From assembly GCA_013289955.1 (NCBI GenBank), contig JABCYZ010000045.1, forward strand, positions 1 to 33,089: a stretch of DNA of 33,089 nucleotides, written 5' to 3'. The notes beneath the pieces are model-generated. The model made no database searches. It was given only the letters and a program-made list of their open reading frames with translations, and was not told the origin of the DNA. Positions 23,295-32,789 of the stretch are shown here, piece by piece (the stretch's first letter is position 1; each line of letters begins with the position of its first letter). The position numbers and the translations under genes were made by a program. Origin of the DNA: Acidobacteriota bacterium. Its GTDB lineage: Bacteria > Acidobacteriota > Terriglobia > Acidiferrales > UBA7541.

Positions 23295-24994
23295 AAACAC
23301 GGTCGGGGACAGGTGAACCTAACCTTTCGCCGCTGGCAGGCAAACCAGCGCCGAAGGAGTTGCTGGTGGATGTGGCTCGACTCGAGAAGGAATATTTCGA
23401 GCGGCGTCCCAACTTGGAGGATCCAAACCAGCTGGTCAGCTTCGGCACCAGCGGACACCGTGGCTCGCCGCTCCGCGGCACATTTAACGAAGCGCACATC
23501 CTCGCAATTACCCAGGCGATCTGCGAATACCGCCGCGGGCAGGGTATCGATGGCCCGCTCCACATGGGGAAAGACACTCACGCAGTCTCGGAGCCCGCGC
23601 AGCGCACCGCCCTCGAGGTATTGGCGGCAAACAACGTGGAAACGATCATTCAGCAAGACGACGGGATAACTCCGACGCCGGTCATCTCGCGAGCGATTCT
23701 GGTTTACAACCGTGGCCGCCAGGAACATCTAGCCGACGGCATCGTGGTGACGCCATCGCACAATCCGCCCGAGGATGGAGGCTTCAAGTACAACCCGCCC
23801 AATGGCGGCCCGGCGGATACCGACGTGACCCGCTGGGTCGAGAATCGCGCGAACGAATTGCTGCGAGCAGAGAATCGAGGGGTCAAGCGAGTTCCGTTCG
23901 CTAAGGCGATCCGGTCCGCGTCGACTCACCAGGAAGATTTCGTCCTGCCGTATGTTCGTGATCTCAAAAACGTCGTGGATATGGATGCGATTCGCGGCGC
24001 CCACCTTAAGCTTGGTGTTGACCCGTTAGGCGGAGCCTCGCTGCCTTATTGGGAGCCGATCAATTCGATTTACGGGCTGGACATTGTCGTCACCAATCCA
24101 ATCATCGACCCGACATTCTCGTTTATGACCGTTGACCACGACGGCAAAATTCGCATGGACTGTTCGAGTCCCTATGCGATGGCCAGGCTGGTCGGTCTGA
24201 AAGATCAGTACCAGGTGGCCTTCGGGAACGATACCGACGCTGACCGGCACGGGATCGTAACTCCGGTTGCGGGTTTGATGAACCCGAATCATTACCTGGC
24301 CGTTGCCATCCGCTATTTGCTCGAGCACCGGCCCCAGTGGCCGAACACAGTTGCGGTGGGAAAGACGCTGGTGAGCAGCAGCATGATTGACCGGGTCGTC
24401 AGAAAGCTCGGCCGCAAGCTCCGTGAAGTGCCGGTGGGTTTCAAGTGGTTTGTGCCGGGCCTGGTCGATGGCTCGTATTGTTTTGGCGGAGAAGAAAGCG
24501 CCGGAGCGAGTTTTCTTCGTCTCGACGGAACAGTATGGACGACCGACAAGGACGGGCCGATCATGGACTTGTTGGCGGCGGAGATTACCGCGCGCACTGG
24601 CAAGAATCCCGGAGAACATTACCAGGAACTGACGGCGGAGTTCGGCATCCCGTATTACACACGCATCGACGCGCCCGCTACGCCCGAGCAGAAAGCAAAG
24701 TTGGGAAAACTCACGCCGGACGCGGTAAAGGAGTCAGACCTGGCGGGCGAACCCATCATTGCCAAGCTGACCAAAGCTCCGGGCAACGATGCCCCTATCG
24801 GCGGCTTAAAAGTTGTGGCGGAGAGCGGTTGGTTTGCAGCGCGACCCTCCGGTACCGAGAACATTTACAAGATCTACGCCGAGAGTTTCAAGAGCCAGAC
24901 CCATCTGAACGCGATCCTAAGCGAGGCGGAGGAGATGGTGAATAAAGCGCTGGGTTCGTCCACAGTTGTTCCTCGCGAGGGAGGCCGGACATGA
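23279..24994 (+). CDS. pgm: Phosphoglucomutase (alpha-D-phosphohexomutase)
   Basis: A 571-residue enzyme converting glucose-1-phosphate to glucose-6-phosphate, of the E. coli Pgm type (about 546 aa). The N-terminal region holds FGTSGHRG. The phosphoserine loop is TPSHNPPEDGGFKYNPP, with S160 as the phosphorylated serine. The metal loop GNDTDADRHG gives D318, D320 and D322. The sugar-binding loop is FGGEESAGASF, and the C-terminal phosphate-binding motif is RPSGTENIYKIY. The start overlaps glgP by 16 bases and the stop overlaps malQ (ATGA). It passes GlgP's product to Pgi. Confidence 0.97.
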   Translation: MPNTLETRSGTGEPNLSPLAGKPAPKELLVDVARLEKEYFERRPNLEDPNQLVSFGTSGHRGSPLRGTFNEAHILAITQAICEYRRGQGIDGPLHMGKDTHAVSEPAQRTALEVLAANNVETIIQQDDGITPTPVISRAILVYNRGRQEHLADGIVVTPSHNPPEDGGFKYNPPNGGPADTDVTRWVENRANELLRAENRGVKRVPFAKAIRSASTHQEDFVLPYVRDLKNVVDMDAIRGAHLKLGVDPLGGASLPYWEPINSIYGLDIVVTNPIIDPTFSFMTVDHDGKIRMDCSSPYAMARLVGLKDQYQVAFGNDTDADRHGIVTPVAGLMNPNHYLAVAIRYLLEHRPQWPNTVAVGKTLVSSSMIDRVVRKLGRKLREVPVGFKWFVPGLVDGSYCFGGEESAGASFLRLDGTVWTTDKDGPIMDLLAAEITARTGKNPGEHYQELTAEFGIPYYTRIDAPATPEQKAKLGKLTPDAVKESDLAGEPIIAKLTKAPGNDAPIGGLKVVAESGWFAARPSGTENIYKIYAESFKSQTHLNAILSEAEEMVNKALGSSTVVPREGGRT

Positions 24995-26589
24995 CGGGCG
25001 ATGGCGCGCTTCAGGTTGCGCCGCCGTTTCCGACTGAATATCGTGCTTCAGGCTTGCTGTTGCACGTCACCTCTCTGCCTTCTCCGTATGGCATCGGCGA
25101 TCTGGGATCGTCCGCGTTCTCGTGGATTGACCGCCTTCACGATGCCGGCCAGAGATGGTGGCAGGCCCTCCCGCTCGGTCCGACTGGTTACGGAAACTCC
25201 CCCTATCAATCCATGTCGTCGTTTGCCGGCAATGCGCTGCTGATCAGTCCCGGCTCTCTCATTTCGGAGGGGCTCTTAGAGGCGAGCGATGCCGAGTCTC
25301 ACTTCTCGGCGGACGCGGTTGACTACGATTCTGTTCTCCCGTCGAAACAGCGGCTGCTCGAAACGGCATGGGCAAACTTCAAAGCCGGGCGGGCGAGTGA
25401 TAGGGATCTCGCGCGTGCCTACGACGAGTTCTGCGCCAGGCAAACGCATTGGCTCGAAGACTACGCTCTGTTCCGGGCGCTGAAAGAAAAGTATCGCCAG
25501 GCTTATTATCTGGAGTGGCCAGCAGAGTTGGTGCGACGCAGCCCGAGTGCTCTCGCCGAGGCGCGGCGAGAGTTGGCAAGTCAAATGGATCAGGTTCGCT
25601 TCGCGCAATTCCTACTGTTCCGCCAGGCCGATCAACTCAAGGAGCATGCCCATGCCAAGGGCGTGAGCTTGATCGGGGATCTGCCCTTCTTTGTTTCCCC
25701 GGATTCCAGCGATGTTTGGGCGAACCCTGAGCTATTCCTGCTCGATGAGCAGCATCGGCCACGCTTCGTGGCTGGAGTTCCTCCCGATTATTTCAGCGCA
25801 GAAGGTCAATTGTGGGGCAATCCCGTTTACAACTGGGATGCCGTACGTGCGACTGGTTATCGGTGGTGCATCGATCGGTTAGGTGCTCTGCTGGCTCACG
25901 TCGATGTGATTCGCCTGGATCACTTCCGCGGATTCGCGGCTGCATGGCACGTTCCAGCCGGAGCGCCAACGGCTCAGTCCGGGCAGTGGGTGGCGGGTCC
26001 GGGAGCCAGCTTTTTCAAAGCAGTCGAAACAGAGCTGGGTCATTTACCATTCATTGCGGAAGATTTGGGTGTGATTACGTCCGATGTGAAGGCGCTGCGC
26101 GACCAGTTTCGACTGCCGGGGATGCGCGTCCTGCAATTCGCCTTCGATGGGCATGCGGACAATCCCTATCTGCCGGAGAACTTCGTCCACAATACAGCCG
26201 CCTATACCGGTACGCATGACAATGCCACGACCAGAGAGTGGTATGAGGAATTGCCCGACTCCGAGCGACAGAACTTCTGGAGCTACCTCAAGCGTGCGCC
26301 GGGAACCGGTGCGGATGCAGCTCCGGAGTTGATGCGACTGGCATGGTCGTCACCAGCGGCGCTCGCGATTGCTCCATTGCAGGATCTGCTCAACCTGGGA
26401 ACCGAAGCTCGTATGAACGTTCCTGGTCGCGCCGATGGAAACTGGCGTTGGCGTGTCCGGCAAGACATGCTATCCCCTCAGGCTTTTGAGAGGCTGCAGG
26501 ATCTGACGGAGAGTTCCAGACGCTCGGTCAGTTCTCGAACATCCGTCAGGGCGCAAGTGGGCAGCCAAGGTACGACGAGCTTCCGCTGA
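24991..26589 (+). CDS. malQ: 4-alpha-glucanotransferase (amylomaltase)
   Basis: A 532-residue GH77 enzyme that disproportionates short maltodextrins so GlgP can use them. Motifs: SGLLLHVTSLPSPYGIGDLG at the start; VIRLDHFRGF with D310 as nucleophile; FIAEDLGVIT with E357 as acid/base; and YTGTHDNATTREW with D410. It is a standard single-domain length without the long N-terminal extension seen in E. coli MalQ. The last roughly 30 residues (Ser/Arg-rich) diverge from the usual ending, which may be a natural variation. Start and pgm stop overlap as ATGA, so translation is coupled. Confidence 0.97.
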   Translation: MTGDGALQVAPPFPTEYRASGLLLHVTSLPSPYGIGDLGSSAFSWIDRLHDAGQRWWQALPLGPTGYGNSPYQSMSSFAGNALLISPGSLISEGLLEASDAESHFSADAVDYDSVLPSKQRLLETAWANFKAGRASDRDLARAYDEFCARQTHWLEDYALFRALKEKYRQAYYLEWPAELVRRSPSALAEARRELASQMDQVRFAQFLLFRQADQLKEHAHAKGVSLIGDLPFFVSPDSSDVWANPELFLLDEQHRPRFVAGVPPDYFSAEGQLWGNPVYNWDAVRATGYRWCIDRLGALLAHVDVIRLDHFRGFAAAWHVPAGAPTAQSGQWVAGPGASFFKAVETELGHLPFIAEDLGVITSDVKALRDQFRLPGMRVLQFAFDGHADNPYLPENFVHNTAAYTGTHDNATTREWYEELPDSERQNFWSYLKRAPGTGADAAPELMRLAWSSPAALAIAPLQDLLNLGTEARMNVPGRADGNWRWRVRQDMLSPQAFERLQDLTESSRRSVSSRTSVRAQVGSQGTTSFR

Positions 26590-26623
26590 TCACGGGCATG
26601 CGGATAGGTGACCTAATGAGTGA

Positions 26624-28870
26624 ATGCGGATGAAAAAAGAGACACCTGTGAACAAGTCAAACCTCGAAGTGCCCGCCAACTTAGCCGACACGACCCATTC
26701 CTTGGCGGCTCCACCCGCCAGGCGTCCGACATGGGAGGAATCTGAGGGCAGCCCATTGCCACTTGGCGTCAAATGGATCGAAGAGGAGCAAGCCTTCAAT
26801 TTTGCCGTTCACTCGGAACATGCGGATAGCGTCGCTCTATTGCTCTATTCTCCAGCCGATCTCGTGAATCCTCTTCTGAGGCTTCAATTGGATTTTTTGC
26901 ACAACAAGTCGGGGCGGATTTGGCACTGCCGCGTCCCAGTCACAAAGATTGGTGAGGCTCGCTATTACGCATACTCAGTCTCGGGACAGACCATCCCGCA
27001 GCTCCATAGCTTCGACCCGCAGAAGGTCCTGCTCGACCCGTATGCGAAATGCATCTTCTTCCCGCCCGGTTTTGACCGGAACCTGGCCATGCGAGAAGGA
27101 TCCAATGCAGGCAGCGCACCTCTGGGAGTGCTGATTGATCACAAACCGACATTTGACTGGTCGGGAGATCGGCCTCAGCACCATGAGTCGGATGCGGTCA
27201 TCTACGAACTTCACGTGAAAGGTTTCACGAAGAACCCAAATTCAGGTGTCGACCCGTCGCGTGCCGGCACATACGCGGGTCTAGTGGAAAAAATCCCCTA
27301 TTTAAAGGAACTCGGGGTGACGGTTGTAGAACTGATGCCGGTTTTTCAGCGTGATCCACAAGAAGGCGACTACTGGGGCTATATGCCTTTGAACTTCTTC
27401 GCGCCGCATGCACAGTACGCGAGCACACACCCTGCTGATGAGCAGCGTCTTGAATTCAAGAATATGGTGAAGGCTTTTCATCAAGCCGAAATCGGCGTGG
27501 TGCTGGACGTCGTATACAACCACACTTGCGAGGGCGACTCCAAAGGGCCGATCTACAGCTTCAAGGGTCTCGACAGCGCCGGCTATTACATGCTTTCCTC
27601 CGATCCGGCAAACCCCTACGCCAATTTCTCCGGCACCGGCAATACCTTGAATTTCGGCCAGGCACACGTGCGCAAGATGGTGATTGATAGTTTGCGTTAC
27701 TGGAAGCGAGGGATGCATATCGACGGGTTCCGCTTTGATCTGGCGTCGGTATTCAGCCGCAACGCGGATGGATCGCTCAACTGGGGTGAAGCGCCCGTCT
27801 TCAGTGAAATTGCCGCCGACCCGGAATTAGGACCCGTGCGTTTGATCGCCGAGCCCTGGGACACAGCCGCTTATCAGCTGGGGCAAGGATTCCCCGGATT
27901 AACCTGGCTGCAGTGGAACGGCCGGTTTCGTGATGATGTTCGTCGTTTTGTCAAAGGCGACACCGGGATGGTTCCCGAGGTGATGCGACGCATCTATGGC
28001 AGCGATGATTTGTTTCCGGATAGCCGCGCCGATGCTTATCACGCATATCAGAGCGTGAATTATGTAACGTCACACGATGGCTTTACGCTGTACGATCTTG
28101 TCTCTTACGACCGCAAGCGCAACTGGCAAAACGGAAATAATAATGTGGACGGTACCGACGCGAACTACAGTTGGAATTGCGGGCAAGATGGGGATGAAGC
28201 CGTGCCCCCGGAGGTCCGTGCACTGCGCCGGAAGCAGGTAAAGAATTTCTGCTGTCTGCTCTTCTTATCTAACGGTACTCCCATGTTTCGGGCCGGGGAC
28301 GAGTTCCTGAACACGCAATTTGGCAACAACAATCCCTATAACCAGGACAACGAAATTGGGTGGCTGGATTGGAGTCAACTCCGATCCAATAACGACATTT
28401 TCCAGTTCTTCAAGAAGATGATTGCGTTCCGGAAAAATCATCCCTCGCTGAGCCGGAGCAGGTTCTGGCGGGAGGATGTTACCTGGTACGGCGTCGGCCC
28501 CGCGGTCGATCTGTCCCGCGACTCGCACAGCCTGGCATTCTGCCTGCACGGTGCTTCTCAAGGTGACGACGATATCTACGTGATGATCAATGCGTACTGG
28601 GAAGAGTTGGAATTCAATGTGCAAGAGGGAACAGTACAGGAGTGGAAGAGAATCGTGGACACCTCCTTACCCAGTCCAGATGATTTCTCGGACGACGGAA
28701 TCCCTTTAGAGCGGACGAAATACCTATTGGCTCCGAGATCGATTGTGGTCTTAGCTCTACCCAAGAAGCGCGACACCCGGGAGGGTCCAGGAGCACCCGA
28801 TCGAGGATCAGTATCATCGGTGGCGCTCACGAAAGATGCCCCGGCCAGTCCGGCTGTCCGCAAGGGCTGA
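26624..28870 (+). CDS. glgX: Glycogen debranching enzyme GlgX (GH13 isoamylase type)
   Basis: A 748-residue enzyme that hydrolyses alpha-1,6 branches of limit glycogen. An N-terminal CBM48-like beta domain (about residues 45-150) begins SPLPLGVKW. The GH13 barrel carries VVYNHT, GFRFDLASV with D372 as nucleophile, LIAEPWD with E410 as acid/base, and VTSHDGFTLYDL with D485 (numbered from the ATG at 26624; a start at 26630 is equally possible). The C-terminal beta domain ends LAPRSIVVLALPKK, then a disordered tail. It begins 34 bp after malQ and completes the pathway. The last 44 bp overlap a convergent minus-strand gene. Confidence 0.97.
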   Translation: MRMKKETPVNKSNLEVPANLADTTHSLAAPPARRPTWEESEGSPLPLGVKWIEEEQAFNFAVHSEHADSVALLLYSPADLVNPLLRLQLDFLHNKSGRIWHCRVPVTKIGEARYYAYSVSGQTIPQLHSFDPQKVLLDPYAKCIFFPPGFDRNLAMREGSNAGSAPLGVLIDHKPTFDWSGDRPQHHESDAVIYELHVKGFTKNPNSGVDPSRAGTYAGLVEKIPYLKELGVTVVELMPVFQRDPQEGDYWGYMPLNFFAPHAQYASTHPADEQRLEFKNMVKAFHQAEIGVVLDVVYNHTCEGDSKGPIYSFKGLDSAGYYMLSSDPANPYANFSGTGNTLNFGQAHVRKMVIDSLRYWKRGMHIDGFRFDLASVFSRNADGSLNWGEAPVFSEIAADPELGPVRLIAEPWDTAAYQLGQGFPGLTWLQWNGRFRDDVRRFVKGDTGMVPEVMRRIYGSDDLFPDSRADAYHAYQSVNYVTSHDGFTLYDLVSYDRKRNWQNGNNNVDGTDANYSWNCGQDGDEAVPPEVRALRRKQVKNFCCLLFLSNGTPMFRAGDEFLNTQFGNNNPYNQDNEIGWLDWSQLRSNNDIFQFFKKMIAFRKNHPSLSRSRFWREDVTWYGVGPAVDLSRDSHSLAFCLHGASQGDDDIYVMINAYWEELEFNVQEGTVQEWKRIVDTSLPSPDDFSDDGIPLERTKYLLAPRSIVVLALPKKRDTREGPGAPDRGSVSSVALTKDAPASPAVRKG

Positions 28871-29048
28871 CACCGCTATCAGCCCCTCCCCGAGGGCTCG
28901 AAGAAACGGCCGTGGCGACGAGGCCGGCGAGCGCTGCCGCGGCTATCGCAATCCTGAGCTTGCTTTTGCGCTCAATGCCGGTGCGTGTTTCTGTCTTTTG
29001 ACCTGGTTGTTCTTGCGCCACAGATTTCCTTAGAAGTTCAGGCATCAT
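28827..29048 (-). CDS. Small single-pass membrane protein (73 aa)
   Basis: From the ATG at 29048, with AAAGGAG five bases upstream, 73 residues: a charged cytoplasmic segment (MMPELLRKSVAQEQPGQKTE), basic residues, then one hydrophobic helix (LRIAIAAAALAGLVATAV), and a Gly/Ser/Pro-rich tail. The orientation suggests the N-terminus is inside. No family is recognised. It lies 10 nt after the UBP zinc-finger gene, probably in the same transcript. Its 3' end overlaps glgX by 44 nt on the opposite strand. Confidence 0.6.
   Translation of the reverse strand: MMPELLRKSVAQEQPGQKTETRTGIERKSKLRIAIAAAALAGLVATAVSSSPRGGADSGVSPCGQPDWPGHLS
28864..28885. terminator. Hairpin at the glgX stop
   Basis: GGGCTGA (28864-28870) and TCAGCCC (28879-28885), 7-bp perfect arms with an 8-nt loop, starting in the glgX stop codon. 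No T-run follows. It may end or stabilise the glycogen operon mRNA, but it also lies within the opposite-strand small gene. Confidence 0.35.
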
Positions 29049-29058
29049 GTGTTCTCCT

Positions 29059-29412
29059 TTAGTGTAGGAGCGATTCCCAGTTGGCTGGCACCCTTCCTGC
29101 GGGTCCAGGTGCGGGCTGATTTCTTGGATGCGAATGCGGCGGAAGCAACTCCACACCCTTGATCATCCCCTGCTTTTCGTAATCGAAGAACCAATCCTCA
29201 CCCGGCTCGAAGCTGGCAATGATCTGATGCCCTGTCGCTGCTGCATGCTTCGATGCATGCTGACTCGGAGAACTGTCACAGCATCCAATGTGTCCACACT
29301 CCGCACACCGACGGAGATGAAACCACCAACCCTTCGGTGAGGCCAGGCATTCCACACACCCATCGCCACTCGGCTTCGAAGCGGGGTTGATTCCGCGCAG
29401 ATTCTTTTTCAC
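29059..29412 (-). CDS. UBP-type zinc-finger protein
   Basis: A 117-residue protein starting with GTG (AAAGGA upstream). Residues 19 to about 62 form a ZnF-UBP domain: CVEC (19-22), CAECGHIGCC (36-45), and the QHASKH and GH histidines (H52, H56, H62). In eukaryotes this fold binds free ubiquitin C-termini; bacterial versions are widespread and poorly understood. The C-terminal 40 residues are Pro-rich. It follows the dehydrogenase fragment by 40 nt and precedes the small membrane protein by 10 nt. Confidence 0.85.
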   Translation of the reverse strand: MKKNLRGINPASKPSGDGCVECLASPKGWWFHLRRCAECGHIGCCDSSPSQHASKHAAATGHQIIASFEPGEDWFFDYEKQGMIKGVELLPPHSHPRNQPAPGPAGRVPANWESLLH

Positions 29413-29452
29413 TTACGGTTTTCCTTTCGCGTTCTTTGTTCAGAAAATAGTG

Positions 29453-30124
29453 TCAAGCTATCAGCAAGACCTTTCCGATACCACCCTCCTCCGCGGCAGC
29501 TTGAGCTTCGGCCGCCTTGCTGAGTGACGTGCGGCTGATCGGGATCACCAGTTTGCCATCTAGGACCGCCTCGGCCATGAACTGAATAGCTTTTGCATCA
29601 GGTTTCGCATACACCGGTACCACTTCTACGGTTAGGTGCTTCTCGGCATTCCGCGGCGCCTCGAGAACCGATGCAAAAGCTCCTCCCGGCTTGACCTTGG
29701 CAAACAATTTTTCATCGGCCTTGCTGTTGACCGTATCAGCTACGCCATCGAGCATCGGAAGATTCGCAATCGCATGGTCGTCATCGGTTATGACCAACTG
29801 ATCTGCGCCGATGGTCTTCGCTTCATCCAGCTGGCACTTCGACACCGCTCCAATCACAACTGGTCCCCCTTGCTTCGCAGTATATACCGCCGAACGCTCG
29901 ACATTTCCAGCAGCACCTACGATGAGAACCGTCTGGACCGCATTGATCCCGGTTGCGGAAATGAGTTCGTTGCCAGTCGTCTCTACCAGCGGCAGCGCCG
30001 CCTGGATCAAATCGACTCCCTTGGGAACTCTCGCTAGGATCGCAGCCTTCACATTGCAGAGTTCGGCGTAGGTGTCGGCCGCCTGGATGAGTACCGTAAA
30101 GTCGGCATCTCGCCAATAATCCAA
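29453..30124 (-). pseudogene. Zinc-binding/quinone oxidoreductase-type dehydrogenase, N-terminally truncated
   Basis: The 223-residue frame holds the Rossmann domain of a medium-chain dehydrogenase: VLIVGAAGNV (66-75), VVIGAVS, ADQLVITDDD, VKPGGAFASV and the C-terminal IGKVLLIA. The catalytic GroES-like N-terminal domain (about 110 residues) is missing. Upstream of 30124 the frame is open only to about 30193 with unrelated Arg/Ser-rich sequence. A TTG at 30122-30124 is the nominal start. Most likely a broken gene, though a stand-alone NAD(P)-binding protein cannot be excluded. Confidence 0.6.
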
Positions 30125-30311
30125 CGATCGCGGCTGGCGCGTTTAGCAGATCGCGACAGAGGCGGCCTGGCTCGAACGTAAGCAATCCTCACGTAGAAAG
30201 GAAAAGAGAAAAACATCCTTGACTCATACCGGCCTTCTCATGGAAGGAGCTAAGCTCCAGGAGTTCGTGGGAAGATTGCTCTTTGCAACCGGGTTGGGAA
30301 CAATAGTTCTA

Positions 30312-32789
30312 CTACTCTCGCAGCGCCTCGGTAGGCTCCAATCGAGACGCACGCCACGCGGGTGCCATACTCGCCAGCAATGCGACTGCAAGAAGTACCG
30401 CGCAAGCCGTCGCGACCACGAACGGATCAAACGCCTGAACGCAATAGAGCATGTCGGCAACGACTCGCCCGAAGATTGCAAATCCAGCCAGACCCACGAC
30501 CAAACCGGTCGCCGCCAAAATCAACCCGCGCCGTACCACAAGTCCAAATAGATCGTGCTGATGCGCGCCCAACGCAACGCGCACTCCGAATTCGAACGTG
30601 CGGCGCGCCACCATTTCCGAAAGTGCCGCATACAAACCAACCGTCGCAAGCAGCAAAGCGGATGCCGCAAAACACGTTAGCAGTGCGGCTTCAAAGCGCT
30701 GGGATGTCGTCGATCCGGCGACAAGTTCGTCCATCGTAGCAACGGCAAAAATCGGCAAGTTGCCATTGAGTCCAGCAATCACTGAGCGTACGGAATTCAT
30801 GTACGCTCGCGGCTCTCCGGAAACCCGCAAGATTACCGCCTGTGGCCAGTAATAGGCTTGGTAGTACGGAAGGAAAAATTCAGGTTTCGGAGGATCCGTG
30901 AGATCGGTTGTTCGGATGCCCGCGACGACGCCGACAATTTCATACCAGGTTGGTTTCTCTCCATACTCCAAAAAATCGGGCTGAATCGATTTCCCGATCG
31001 GGTCTGCGTTCGGAAAATATAGGCGAGCAAATTCCTGATTTACGATTGCAACCCGCTTTGCGTTCCAATCATCTCGCTGGTCAAACGTGCGCCCTTTCAG
31101 CAGAGGAATTCGCAAGGTCTCGAAATAATTAGGCGCGGTCGTGACACGATTCGACACGGGCAAATCGTTCAGATCGGTCGGTCGGCCCGCAATGCTGAAT
31201 CGGCTCGTGTTGTCGAAACTGAACGGAATGGGATAACCGCTGCTCACCGACTCGACGCCGGGGATTGCCCCGAGGAGCGGAAACAAATGCCGAAAGAAAA
31301 GCGGCCCTTTTTCCTGCGGATACTCGACCCCGGACATTCCCAGCCGCATCGTCAGGATGTGATGGATATCGAAGCCCGGCGGAACGCGCATCGTTTCTAC
31401 GAAGCTGCCGATTAGCAATCCCGAGCCACCCAGTAGCACAAGACTGATCGCAGTCTCCGCGACTACAAATATCCCTCGCAACCGATGCTCGCCACGGCCG
31501 CTGCTGATTCCGCGACCCGCGCGCCAAAGTCCGGACGAGTCGGAACGCGAAGCACTCCACGCCGGGAACACTCCAAAGACGACTCCCGTGACGAGAGACA
31601 CGAGAAACGCAAACGCCAGAACGACCCCGTCGATTCGAATTTGGGCTATCCGCGGCAGGTCCGCCGGAGCGAGACTCAGAACAGTTTTCAGGACCACATA
31701 CGCGAGACCAATGCCAATTGCTCCGCCGCACAGGGCCAGCATCGTAGACTCAATCAAAACCTGTCGCACGATATGCGAAGGTTTGGCGCCGAGCGCAACG
31801 CGAACGCCGAATTCGTGGCGTCGCGAAAACCCTCGCGCAAGCAAGAGTCCAGCAACGTTCGCGCACGCAATCAGAAGTACGGCCGTCACCGCTCCGAAGA
31901 GCAAATACAACGGTTGGCGAAAATCGACGCTCACGTGTTCGAGCAAGGGCCGTACTTCGACTCCATACGCATTGCGATCTTCCGCGTACTGCTCGGCGAG
32001 ACTTCGTTGAATCGAATTCAGTTCGGCCCGGGCTTGCGCAACGTTGACGCCGCGCCTGAGGCGTCCAATCACTTGAGTGGTTCTATCCGTGCGTTCAGAG
32101 AGCGGACTGACCGACTGTTTCTGCAGCATTCCGCTCGCGCTGACGCCCGGCAAGCTCGCTGGCAACAGCGTTCCCCAAAAACTCGGTGGCTCGCTCATAC
32201 CTGGGAAGGTGAATCCTGCCGGCAGCACCCCGATGACGGTAGCGACTCGGTCGCTTATCGTGAGGTGCTTGCCGACGATGTCGGGTGAAGAATGAAACTC
32301 GGCCACCCAGAACGGATAACTCAAGATGACCGGCCGACTATCGTCGCGTTCGTCCTCCAAAGTGAAGGAGCGCCCCACTACCGGCGCCACGCCCAACACT
32401 CGAAAGAAATCTGCCGATACGTATTCCGCGCCGACGATCCGCGGTAGCCCGTTTCCTCGCGGCGTAAACTTTCTCACTGTCCCATATGAATACGAGGCGA
32501 CTGCTTCCAGCGTCTGGCTCTGTCTCCGCCAATCAAAAAAGTCGGGAAACGAGACGTCATTGAGAGTCCCGACGTTTGCCGCTTTCGCTTCGGCGCGTGG
32601 ATATTCAATTGTCTGCAGCGAAACAATTCGTTCTGAGTCTGGAAACGGCAACGCTCGAAGCAAAACTCCGCTAACTACGCTGAATATCGCCGTTGTCGCT
32701 CCGATTCCCAGAGCCAGAGTGAGCACAACGATCGCGCCAAACCTCTGATTCGTTCTCAACTGCCGAAGCGCGAAGACAATATCGCGATA
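30312..32789 (-). CDS. ADOP/MacB-like ABC transporter permease
   Basis: An 825-residue membrane protein from the ATG at 32789, which follows CGGGAG by eight bases; the frame is open to 32882. The opening MYRDIVFALRQLRTNQRFG and LTLALGIGATTAIFSVVSGV is the typical MacB periplasmic-core start of acidobacterial duplicated orphan permeases (ADOP). The two FtsX domains are around NVAGLLLARGFSRRHEFGVR and at the C-terminus (RTFEFGVRVALGAHQH, then PAWRASRLEPTEALRE). No ATPase gene is adjacent, which is usual for this group. It probably exports or senses an unknown substrate. A large opposite-strand frame over it is a shadow. Confidence 0.92.
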   Translation of the reverse strand, partial: YRDIVFALRQLRTNQRFGAIVVLTLALGIGATTAIFSVVSGVLLRALPFPDSERIVSLQTIEYPRAEAKAANVGTLNDVSFPDFFDWRRQSQTLEAVASYSYGTVRKFTPRGNGLPRIVGAEYVSADFFRVLGVAPVVGRSFTLEDERDDSRPVILSYPFWVAEFHSSPDIVGKHLTISDRVATVIGVLPAGFTFPGMSEPPSFWGTLLPASLPGVSASGMLQKQSVSPLSERTDRTTQVIGRLRRGVNVAQARAELNSIQRSLAEQYAEDRNAYGVEVRPLLEHVSVDFRQPLYLLFGAVTAVLLIACANVAGLLLARGFSRRHEFGVRVALGAKPSHIVRQVLIESTMLALCGGAIGIGLAYVVLKTVLSLAPADLPRIAQIRIDGVVLAFAFLVSLVTGVVFGVFPAWSASRSDSSGLWRAGRGISSGRGEHRLRGIFVVAETAISLVLLGGSGLLIGSFVETMRVPPGFDIHHILTMRLGMSGVEYPQEKGPLFFRHLFPLLGAIPGVESVSSGYPIPFSFDNTSRFSIAGRPTDLNDLPVSNRVTTAPNYFETLRIPLLKGRTFDQRDDWNAKRVAIVNQEFARLYFPNADPIGKSIQPDFLEYGEKPTWYEIVGVVAGIRTTDLTDPPKPEFFLPYYQAYYWPQAVILRVSGEPRAYMNSVRSVIAGLNGNLPIFAVATMDELVAGSTTSQRFEAALLTCFAASALLLATVGLYAALSEMVARRTFEFGVRVALGAHQHDLFGLVVRRGLILAATGLVVGLAGFAIFGRVVADMLYCVQAFDPFVVATACAVLLAVALLASMAPAWRASRLEPTEALRE

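Noticed and set aside
31485..32288. Long plus-strand frame (267 aa) opposite the ADOP permease
   Set aside because: Arg/Ser/Asn-rich composition without motifs, fully antisense to a strongly supported permease; a shadow frame.
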